Below, piece after piece: positions 11,031-21,400 of a stretch of DNA of 64,000 bases. This DNA is from Atherinomorus stipes (lineage: Eukaryota; Chordata; Actinopteri; Atheriniformes; Atherinidae). The notes beneath the pieces were generated by a model. That model was not told the origin of the DNA. It saw only the letters and a list, made by a program, of their open reading frames with translations, and searched no databases. Location: NCBI GenBank assembly GCA_023101725.1, contig JALJCO010013441.1, positions 1 to 64,000 on the forward strand, written 5' to 3'. Within the stretch, counting starts at the first letter, position 1. Every line of letters starts with the position of its first letter. A program made the position numbers and the translations under genes.

Positions 11031-11365
11031 CAAGGTTATTATAGCTAACTAAAACTAACAAAAAACAAAAACTAAAATTGAAAAAATATTTTTGTTAATT
11101 GAAATAAAAATAATGACGACAGTTTTTCAAAATACGATAACTGGAACTGTATTGTGTCTTTAAAAAATAAATAAATAAAACTAACTGAAATTGTTTTTGG
11201 GTTGATATGAAATCTATTTCTATTTAATCTAATGGCTTTTATTTTGAGTGACTTTCTGATGATTTTGAATGTCATGCCAGACAAATACCTATAATTTACA
11301 AAAAAAAAAATCCCCACAAAACTAAGACTGAAACTAATCACAACTTAACTAAAGGTAAGCATCCC

Positions 11366-11396
<31 letters not shown>

Positions 11397-11522
11397 ACCA
11401 CCACCACCAAAAATAGCAAAGCCGTTAAAAAAAATAACTAAAACTAACTGAATTGAAAAGCAAAAAGTCAAAACTAAATAAAAACTAAAACTTTTCAAAA
11501 ATCCAAAACTATTATAACCTTG
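11031..11522. mobile_element. Family Z hAT-type MITE, intact ends
   Basis: Begins CAAGGTTATTATAGCTAAC and ends ATTATAACCTTG; flanked on both sides by a perfect 8-bp duplication TTCTGTGT (11023-11030, 11523-11530). The interior is made of AACTAAAACTAA-type words and, at 11360-11410, a poly-C run followed by (CA)n and (CCA)n. Other copies: 34952, 36068, 45575 and 63638, plus a deletion derivative at 13244. Confidence 0.88.
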
Positions 11523-11663
11523 TTCTGTGTGTCATTTCGCAAATAAATATGTGTGTAACTCAGTCTCCCTTCCAAGTAAACCATCCAGGCTACAATCACA
11601 ACTGTAGAGTCAGTAAATTTCTGATCCCGGACAAGCCCCCACTTGTCACAGGCCGGTTCTTAT

Positions 11664-12104
11664 GCTGCGTTCCATTTACCTCGGAACTCGGGGGTGACGT
11701 CACACCTGATCAATTTACGTTCCAGTTCACTCGTTGGAAAATAAGATAGCAGCCTAGCAAAACAGTGTGATTGCTAAGGCTATTGTTATTAGCCGTTGTT
11801 AGCACAGCTAGCATTGTAGTTCACATAAACCACATTAAATATATGAATTAACCCACAGCAACTTCCCCTACATCCAAACAATACCAGGTGTATGACTAAA
11901 ATGAAGATGACATTACAGACGCTTCTACAACTGCTAACCCGACTGCTCACACTGTGGCGGCCATCTTTAAATCAAAGTCGGAGGTGGCAGGATCCCACCT
12001 GGGAGGGCCGTTCCAGTTGAATCTTCCGACTCAGAACTGGGAATTTCCGAGTTCAGATGACATGACAACAATGAGGGCAAGGTTTAAGGTGGAATATGGA
12101 ACAT
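11664..12104. repeat. Possible MITE (GCTGCGTTCCATTTACC)
   Basis: Starts with GCGTTCCATTTACCTCGGAA and ends with a loosely inverted TTAAGGTGGAATATGGAAC. Contains inverted CGGAACTCGG / TTCCGAGTTC motifs near the ends. No clear target duplication, so ends are provisional. Confidence 0.4.
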
Positions 12105-12572
12105 TTTAATTTAAAGCTATATTAAAAAAAAAAAAAAAACCTCCACGAGGCGTTTGGAGCGCTGCAGAATGAGAGTACAGCATTTCCTCAGATTATTTCT
12201 AGCCTGAAAATAAATATAAAATAAATCTTAAAGGATAACTTTCTTTTTTTTCAACCTGGACCTTATTTCTAAGAATATATACGTGCATTTACTCACCTGT
12301 AAAATTTTGGCATCACTTTGAGTCCAAAGATATTATGTTATATAAGACATTATCTTCAGTAAAAGTCCTTGATTTTCGCCAACACTTTAAGTAGAATGAA
12401 TGAACGAACGAGTACTATTGTCCTGTGAGTCCAGATTTAGCTTTCCGTAAGTTATCAGGGTGTTCTATATACTTTTCGGGACAGTGCGTTCATGGTGCGC
12501 ACTTCCATAGTAAAGCTAAGAAGAGCAGCTGCTACCCCGACAACAACAAAAACACAATTTGCGAAACTCTGA

Positions 12573-12766
12573 ACTCATCATGCTTGTTTGTTTTATTTTA
12601 GTTTTTGTTTCTTTTTAATATTCTTGTCAAACCACAATTGAAAATCAATGTCACGATTTTATAGAATTTTTTTTTCTTATTACTTTTGTCAATTCCAACT
12701 TATTTCACTGACAGCTGATTTTTTTCTTTTCTTCAATTGGAGAGTATGAATAATTTTGAGGACGTA
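12573..12766. mobile_element. Right-end fragment of mariner-type MITE
   Basis: Matches the right part of the element at 2334-2828 (CATCATGCTTGTTT ... AATTTTGAGGACG), with the last bases lost into an adjacent (TA)n run near 12770-12800. Confidence 0.6.
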
Positions 12767-13243
12767 TATACATATATATATATATATGTGTGTATATATC
12801 CTTATACGCCCCCATCAAGTACCGGATGATTCAATCTCATATTTATACGAAGCAGCTGAACACAATCTGCTGCTTATGTTCTACAACTCATGCAAAATGG
12901 CAAAAAAACGAGTCATGCTGCTTTCTAGTCCATTTAGAAACGCTGCATTCAAGTCTCATGGGAAATACCAGACACCATTTACAAACACCAGTTAATCAAC
13001 ATCAGAACTGGATTTTTTTGTGCTTTTACCACTTTCACAGAGTAAATGAACCAGCAGCATGACAGCGCCCCCGCTGGCCCCCCCATGACTCATCAGTGTT
13101 GCAGCTCGTCCACAGCTGCTCTCAGCTGTGGGTCTGGTGATGAAGGCATCGACTCCTGTTTCCATTCAACCATTTTCTGCATATATTCTTAAAAAAATAG
13201 TCCAAATCATGAAGACGGATGGAAAGCTGAACCTGCATCAGAC

Positions 13244-13325
13244 CAAGGTTATAATAGTTTGTCATTATGTCAGTTAACGAAAATGTTTTTTCAATTTTAG
13301 TTTACTATAATAATATAATAACCTT
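13244..13325. mobile_element. Short deletion derivative of family Z
   Basis: Only the two ends of Z remain: CAAGGTTATAATAG at the left and TATAATAACCTT at the right, about 82 bp in total. Confidence 0.6.
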
Positions 13326-13865
13326 CCATCAAACTGTGGAAGCTACATGTGGAACAGGTGATAATTAAATAACGTGCCGTTTGCTTTCATCAGTAAAAAA
13401 GCAGATCTCGGCCGATCAAAGCCGCACTTTGCAGAGAAAAGTTAAGAATGATCTTCTACGTGATGCAACCCTGAGGAAACTGTTGGAAGGAAGCTTGCAC
13501 CTTCATCATCCTCCTGCCACATGCAGCATCTGTACACAGTTTACTTTCAGCAAGCTGCATTGTGTAAACTGTTAGTGCTGCTGCAGGAAGCTCCGACGTC
13601 TTCCTCGGTGCAGATGAGGAAGGAAAATTTTAAGAATGAAGATGATGCCGGTTATTTTCATCACATACAGCTGTGTGAAAAAGTGTTTGCCCCCTTCCTG
13701 ATTTCATATTTTTTTGCATGTTTGTCACACATCAAACAAATTTAAATGTGAGAAAAAGATAACACAAGTAAACACAAAATGCAGTTTTTAAATGAAGATT
13801 TTTATTAGTACGGGAGGAAAAAAATCCGAACCCACATGGCCCTGTGTGAAAAAGTGATCTTCCCC

Positions 13866-15707
13866 TAAACCTAATAACTGATTGTTCCACCTTAGCAGCA
13901 ACAACTGCATCAAGCGTTTGTGATAACTGGCAGTGAGTCTTCTACAGCGCTGTGGAGGAATTTTGTTCCACTCATCTTTGCAGAATTGTTGTAATTCAGC
14001 CACATTGGAGGCTTTTCCAGCATGAACCGCCTTTTTAAGGTCATGCCACAGCATCTCAATGGGATTCAGGTGGGGGCTTTGACTAGGCCACTCCAAAGTC
14101 TTCATGTTGTTGTTCTTAAGCCATTCAGAGGTGGACTTGCTGGTGTGTTCTGGATCATTGTTCTGCTGCAGAACCCAAGTGCGCTTCAGCTTGAGGTCAC
14201 CAACAGATGGCCGGACGTTCTCCTTCAGGATTTTTTGGTAGAAGCAGAATTCATGGTTCCATTTACCACAGCAAGTCTTCCAGGTCCTGAAGCAGCAAAA
14301 CAGCCCCAGACCATCACACTACCACCACCATATTTTACTGTTGCTATGATGTTCCTTTTCTGAAATGCCGTGTTACTTTTACGCCAGATGTAATGGGACC
14401 TCCACCTTCCAAAAAGTTCCACTTTTGTCTCGTCAGTCCACAGAGTATTTTCCCAAAAGTCTTGGGGATCATCAAGATGCTTTCTGGCTAAACTGAGACG
14501 AGCCTTTATGTTCTTTTTGCTCAACAGTGGTTTTGGTCTTGGAACTCTGCCATGCAGCCATTTTTGCCCCCCAGTCTCTTTCTGATGGTGGAGTCATGAA
14601 CACTGACCTTCATTGAGGCAAGTGAGTCGTCAGGCTTGGATGAGTCGTCGTTGTGCTCTTGGGGTCATTTTGGTCGGCCGGCCCCTCCTGGGAAGGTTCA
14701 CCACTGTTCCATGTTTTCACCATTTGTGGATAATGGTTCTCACTGTGGTTCTCTGGAGTCCCAAAGCTTTACGGTGTGTTCAGACCAGGCGCGATTTGGG
14801 CGTCAAAATCGCGCCTGATGCCCAAAGTTGGACGCTTGGTCACTAAAAAGTCAGACGCTTGATTTCCAGCGTTTTGACGCCCTGACGCGCGGCGAGAGAT
14901 GTCCCGCCAAGCCGCGCTCGCCGCGCCGTGGGAGGAGCCTCTCCTTTCTCTTTTTCCTTTCACCGTCTGTCTGCACCATGGCAGGTGCAGGAGAGAGAGC
15001 GGCTCGGCTTTATGTGATCAATAAAGCAGAGAACGTTGTCATCGTCTGACGTCTCTGCTCTGTGTCCGGTCCACAAAATGATTCCAGGTGTTCTGACTGT
15101 GATGAGTTTCATCATTTACTCCAGGAGCCGCTGGCGAGCGGCACTTTCAGCCGTCTGATCCGGCCCAGTTTAACGTCCCGCTGTCCCGATGCGGGGCAGC
15201 ATTATCAGCCCAGTACATCCCATCAGGACAGCAGGTCATCAAACCACCGTTCAGAAACCGGGACCAGACACAGATCACAGTTTATCCTCCTCTGTGTTCA
15301 GATAGAGAGGAGATTCCCCTGGTTCTTCTGGGTGTTTCCCCTCCTGTCAGAAAAACTGTGTCTGTGCCATGACTCGCTCTGATTGGTCGACGCCCCGCGT
15401 CAAGACCCCAAAGTTCAGATTTTCCAACTCCGGCGACTGACGCCCTTGAAGCGCGTCAAACGCTCAAAATCTCAAAACTCAACGCGCCTCAACGCGCCGC
15501 GCCCGACGCGCGAAACACGCCGCAGGTTTTTCGACGCCTCCTCGACGCGCGTCGGCCATTGACTTTGCATGTAAACCTGACGCCCTTGACGCCCAAATCG
15601 CGCTTGGTCTGAACACACCGTTAGAAATGGCTTTGGAACCTTTTCCAGACTGATAGATCTCAATTACTTTCTCATTTTTTCCTGCATTTCCTTGGATGGC
15701 AGCATGA
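13866..15707 (-). pseudogene. Broken Tc1 transposase gene
   Basis: Minus-strand reading recovers Tc1 hallmarks in order: an N-terminal start near 15707; a helix-turn-helix region split by the nested element; the motif WTDETKVEL (first Asp), VKYGGGSVMVWGCF, QQNNDPEHTS (second Asp) and SPHLNPIEMLW (Glu), giving a DDE catalytic set. Frameshifts separate the pieces at about 14110-14225 and 14525-14640, and an in-frame stop follows the N-terminal start. Not functional. Confidence 0.88.
14772..15620. mobile_element. Harbinger-like element nested in Tc1
   Basis: Perfect inverted ends CGGTGTGTTCAGACC / GGTCTGAACACACCG, flanked by TTA on both sides (14769-14771, 15621-15623). Removing it and one TTA restores a continuous Tc1 sequence (AAAGCTTTAGAAATGG), so the insertion is clean. 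The 849-bp interior is rich in GC and CpG (many GACGCGC/GCGCGTC words) and has no transposase. A TTA duplication fits PIF/Harbinger elements. Confidence 0.88.
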
Positions 15708-16812
15708 TGTCTAGCTTTTGAGGATATTTTGGTCTACTTCACTTTGTCAGGCAGGTCCTATTTAAGTGATTTCTTGATTGAGAACAGGTGTGGCAGTAAT
15801 TAGGCCTGGATGTGGATAGAGAAACTGAACTCTTTCATACAGGGCCGTGTAGGTTTGGATTTTTTTCCTCCCTCACTCATAAAAACCATTTAAAAACTGC
15901 ATTTTGTGTTTACTTATGCTATCTTTGTCTTATATTTAAATTTGTTTGATGATCTGAAACATCAGTGTGACAAACATGCAAAAAATAAATCAAGAAGTAG
16001 GCAAACACTTTTTTACACAACTGTATCTGCAGTGTGACGGTCATGTTACAGAGTGGCAACATTTTCAGTGAGGGGACGTTCACCCTGTGAGAGACATTTA
16101 CGGCGTTCTTGTGAACAGAAACTGTGAGGCGTTTATCAGGGTGAGCCCCCGCGGAGCAACATCCTGTTTGATTAGCTTGTAACGGCTCTAATGACAGATG
16201 CTCTGTGGCAAACTGAGACCAGATCAGTTCCTCCTGCATCTGTTTGACATGTTCAACTATCCTTTTAAAATGTTATGATGCAGAAATGAAAGAAAACGGT
16301 ATAATTTTTATATGCCGAGTTGAAAAAAATGTGTGAATGAAAAGCCAGCATTTGGTTTATACACCTGATCTTCCAGTTTCAGGCTTTTAGGATCAATCAG
16401 AAGCTTGGACGTGAACTTTTGCAGCGCTGAATCTAAAACATGCAAAGAGGCGTCATGTGCTGCTTCATCTTGATAAATCGGCTGCTTCATGCAGGTTTTA
16501 GATGTTTGTTCTGCTTCAACACATCTGAAATAAACCAGTCTGTGCCGGAACATCTGATTTGGATCAGATATGTTGGAGCAGGGAAATAACTAAAACCTGC
16601 AGGAAAGCCGGATTTCCACAGCTTTGATCTATAATCATTAACATTTAAATAAGGTTTAATTATTCAGATCTTCTTCTTAATGACATTTGAATACCCATAA
16701 TTAGAAAAATCATCTATTATTACTTACATTAAGCTGATGTTTGGGTCAAAAGGTACACAATGTACCTTTAATAATCATTTAAATAATTTCCTAAAATGAC
16801 ATCATGAGTAAA

Positions 16813-17086
16813 CGGGGTTCTGTCATATTTTTACAAGTTAAATTTAAGACTTTTTAATACCAATTAGAACAGAATTTAATGCTTATTTCACCAACCCCTC
16901 TACAATTACAAAGATGTCAAAAAAGATTCTTTTTTTTCGCCGTCATTTTTTTCAAATGATGGAAATCTGTCGCAGCGTAATTTAAGACCTACATTACGAT
17001 ATGAAATTTAAGACCTTTTAAGGACTTTTTAAGGTATTAAATAAAGTCCTAAATTTACAAAACTGTAAGACCCTGTGGGAACCATG
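16813..17086. mobile_element. Family N MITE, shorter copy
   Basis: Starts CGGGGTTCTGTCATA and ends CTGTGGGAACCATG, with the AAATTTAAGACTTTTTAA motif at both ends. Ends have drifted from the CAGGGTTCC consensus and no target duplication is clear. Confidence 0.6.
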
Positions 17087-18212
17087 AATAAAACTGATAA
17101 AATACTCATTACCTGTATTTCTAAAATGAAAATCAGCAAATAATCACAAGTGAGAAACTTTTACAAAAGTTGAAAATGAAAGATTATAACAGATGCAGGC
17201 ACTGATTAAGCAAACGCCTCCTTCATCTTTATTTTTCAGCCATTGCACGTAAAACTGAGTCAAGTTTCTTATTAACTGAAATCAGGGAAATAATCTGGAA
17301 AGAAAAGTCCCTCGTGCTTTGGTTTTGATTACAAGGAACAAGGAAAATCACTGCCTTCCTTCAAACTTTAAATAACTAAATAAAGTCCTACACAGGAGCT
17401 CTTTGGTGTCCTGATTCATGTTATTTTTCCATATCTGTCATTTAAAAATGATTTCTGGATGTTGGAATCTCTTCTTTGGTCTTCACTTATCTCTTAAACT
17501 CAAAATTTTTAACAAAAATGTAGGTGACAGTACTTTTACTCATCACTGAAGTCCAATCTGGGCGAGTTTAGTTGGAAATAAACAGCTGGAAATACGCTTT
17601 TTCTAATGATGATGTCATGAATGACCAGAATTAAGCTGCAAAATCTATAAAAATAAAAGGAGTGTGCAGCAGGATAAAATCTTTGCTGTAGTTTGTGATT
17701 TAGATAACGTGATGAGTAGATAAATACCTCCTGTAAACAAGCTCATAGTTTCATGCCGTCGTTGAGGCTGAGCTGCTCCTCAATCCTCAGACGCTTCCTG
17801 GGAATCTCTGACCCTGACGTGAAAACATAAAACGCCACTTCTGTCCCTGAACTTCCCGACGACACCTCGCTGCCGGGGGGGGTTTGATCTGATCTCCGTC
17901 GTCCTGAGGAGACAGTTTCACCGTCGGCTTTAAAGTGTGGACATAATAAAAGAGAATAACCAGGATCTGATAGCAAACTGGGCACAAATGAGGATATTTT
18001 TGATCAAATAAATACCATTTATGGCCAAGATACACGTCATCTCTGCAAACGGTGAACATATTTACACACACTCGTCTCTTTATCCACTTAAAGCTGCAAC
18101 TTCAGCAGTAAATATCAGCTGTTCTGGAGCGGCGTCCTCCGCTCTGAGCGCGTCCCGAGGAGCCGTGATGACAGAACGCGTGTCCACACCGACGGGCTGC
18201 GATAAGCTCCTC
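17087..18212 (-). other. brap 3' flank and probable 3' UTR
   Basis: Directly downstream of the brap stop. A minus-strand AATAAA (TTTATT at 17228-17233) could end a 3' UTR of about 1 kb. An open frame at 17743-17985 is discussed in the findings. No other gene is supported. Confidence 0.4.
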
Positions 18213-18439
18213 CTACTTCCTCTTCCTGCCCCGGCCTCTCCGGCCCCGGCCGGACGAGGGTCCGGCTCCCGCCGACAGGCCGTCGTCGGACGGGCTGGCC
18301 GGGATGTTGATGTGTCCCTCCTGGATCTCACTGCGAGCCTCTGAGGACAGCTGCTCGATCTTCTGCTGCGTCTCCAGGTAAAACATGACGTCTCTCAGCT
18401 GCTCCTGCAGCTCGGTGATGACCACGTCCTTCCGCTCGC
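18213..18439 (-). CDS. brap: brap coding exon 13 (C-terminus)
   Basis: Residues 515-589 and stop: [29 protein letters not shown], then a Gly/Ser/Arg-rich tail ending RGRKRK. The tail matches the basic C-terminus of human BRAP. Acceptor TTCCTGCAG. Confidence 0.94.
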
Positions 18440-21400
18440 CTGCAGGAACACCAGAACACACACGTTTAACCCAGAAACGCTCGACATGATCCGGCTAGGT
18501 CCAGACCTGGACCAGGCTGCCATCTGGTCGCACCAGCACTTTGCAGGGTTCCGAAATGTTTCAACAAGTTCAATTTAAGACTTTTTAAGACCACTTAGAA
18601 CAGGATTTAATGCATATTTTCACAGCCACACGGGCAAAAACACAGATCCGTCTACATTTACAAAGATATTTAAAAAAAAGATAGATTAAACAAAAACTTT
18701 TGTGTGTTTTTCAGTGTGTGTGAAGACGCCTCAATTGCAATGCGACAAAACTAAACAGGGGTAGTGTGGTATCGGCCCAATGAGGGCGGGGCTAAGTAGG
18801 CACTAATGTGAAAGGGGCATTAGAAACGGGGTGGAGCCTTCCTGGACGAATTTGCATGAGACATGGTGAGTTAATTAGGAGTGACAGACCTATGGGGGGC
18901 TACGGCCAGTGGTAGCTCGAGTGTCATATTTTTATTCGTTTTATTTTATTAGCTTATAAAGATTTTGACATTCAAATATATGCAAACCATGCTGAACCAT
19001 GTTAATAGTAAAAAAAAATTTAAATAAATGAAAAAAATAACATTTTTGCAGGGGTGGCTACCTTTTTGTTCAGGGTGAGAGGCAACAGTTGCTTCTCTGG
19101 GATAATTTCAGGTGTCTTTCCTCCATGGCATCGTGTTCAACACCTGAAAACTTTCACACTGATGAAGAGCAACTAAGGGTTTAATTCGCAGCTCCTTTAA
19201 TTCTTCTGGAGGCAACAAGAACATTGCTTCTGGTTTTACTCGACCAACACTGCTGCTGTTCATCTGAAGTTGCATTTATCCGTTTTGGTGACATGTCAAA
19301 CTTGAGAAGTGAAAAAGGTCATAAGCTTTTTTTTCTCTCGGGGCTGCAACAGAAATAATGTGGAAGTTACAAACCACCAAGGCCTCGCCGCCGCCGCACG
19401 GCCCTGTGGAAATCCACTGCATTGTTGCCACACCGCTTTCGTGCAAAAGCCCCATTTCTGCCCACATAGTCTGAATGTGTGCAACACAGAGATGTTCACA
19501 GAGGACAGGGAGGAGATTAACCGGATCCTGACGTCATAATCCGTACACGTGTGGAGTCTGAGCTATCTGAAGCGCTCCGGCTTCGGAGGGCAACAGTCCT
19601 GCAGGTTTTAGACGTTTCTCTGATCATAGCACCGTTATTTTCATCGGTCTCTGGAGGAGGTCCGAGCCTGGGCTAGGGGTGCGAGCTCAGGGTGCAATCG
19701 GCATTTTTTTTGCCAAATGCTTCATTTTTGTCTAGGTTTATAAGCTGGGTGTGAAAAAAGTTACTGCAGAAATGTTTTTCTTTACCCGTCTAATAACACG
19801 ATGTCTGTTTCTGGAAAAACAGGGAAAAAAAAGAAAAAAAAAAATCACCAAAGTTGGCAAAATTGAACAACCACAATTTAAATAAAATCCACACAAAAAA
19901 AAAAAAAAAAACAATTGGGAGAAAAGCATCATCTCATTGCTACTCTGGACTAAATTTAATCTATCGGCTTCTTTTAATATAAATAAAACTTATCTGAATC
20001 AAACTGAATTGGCGAAAATATAATTTTACCCAAATTACAATAATTTCAGCTTTTACACTGAGATCAGTTTTGGTGCGATACGAACCGCGATAAATAACTG
20101 ATACTACCCAGATAAACTAAACAACCTGAACTCACCTCATACATATAATTACATCCATTCCTCCTCAAAATGTAACTTTATTGCTTCAGTTTGATTTTAT
20201 TCTCCATGTTTGTTTGTCTGCTTTGACCCGTATTTCACTTGATTTCAGTGTTTTATGAATCAGTGGTATCATTAAAGATAACTTCCCTCATTTTCCTATA
20301 ATTACTTCTTTCTGCAATCGAATAAAAATAACTGATTGCAGAACAAGACTTCAGTTATTTCTTCAGCTAATTTTAAAGGTGCAGTGTGTGACAAAAATCA
20401 AAGGTCAACAATAAAAAAATAAAATAAAAACAGTTTCTACGGGTATCTAATCACTTCACAATTTTTTAAATTTTTTTTTTCATTAATTGTTGGGGAAAAA
20501 ACAAGAAGCCTTCCTGATCTCCGGCTTCATTTGAGATATTAAAAAAGTGCTCCAGAGTCTTTCTCACCATGAGGGGAAGTGGAAAATAAAGTTACATCAT
20601 TCTGTGGGTGAACTACTCCTTTAAAAGCTTAATATTCAATCCTCAGCTTTGCAGATCAAAGGGCTACGCTGACATGGTGCTCTAGAAACATTTAAGTAGC
20701 AACACAGTAGAGCAGTTAAAGATTTACTTATGGCAGTAAATTAATTAAAGGTACAGTACGTAACAAAATCAGAAGGTCAATGGTAGAAAAACGTGATATA
20801 TAATTCAAAACTGTGTTTCTACTGATGTGTAATCGCTTCACTAGAATGGCTCTTATATGTTTATTTTCTTAGAATGACTCATAAAGCTGCCATACTTGTT
20901 CCACCATTTTTGCTACGGTGTCCCTGAATGGACAAAACAATGTGTGTGAAGTGAGAACCCTCTGAACTTTAAAACTGCTGTACCAGCTTTGTTTAATGGG
21001 AGTTAGAGACTGTTTGGGATCAGTAATGCCTTAAAAGACATTAAAAATAGTTCCACCTGAGACCACTGGATCCGCTCAGATGAAAACATCTTTATGTCTG
21101 GGAGAATTTTGGCCACTAACGGCCACCGTACATTCGCAACAGTGCTGGAATATGAAGTCATTTGAAAGAAAACACCTCTTTTTTTTAAAAAAATACCCAT
21201 CTTTCCCAGATGTCAGTAATTCTTACATACTGTACCTTTAAAGATCGCCTTATATTTTGCATTTTAGCTTTTTTAAACCACCGATGAAAACTAATAAGAG
21301 AAGAAGAAGAATGACACAAAGATAAAGATGCCGGTAGAGTGGAGTTTTGATTTGGTCACTGCCGCTTGTGGGGTGAGTAGCCCACATGTCTCTCGTCCTG

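Larger units (their letters stand above)
13668..16023 (-). mobile_element. Tc1-family transposon with nested insertion
   Basis: Inverted ends CAGCTGTGTGAAAAAGTGTT and AACACTTTTTTACACAACTG, flanked by TA at 13666-13667 and 16024-16025. The transposase reads on the minus strand but is broken. A Harbinger-like element (14772-15620) interrupts it. Without that insert the element is about 1.5 kb, a usual Tc1 size. A closely related, internally deleted copy lies in the opposite orientation at 58955-60195. Confidence 0.92.
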
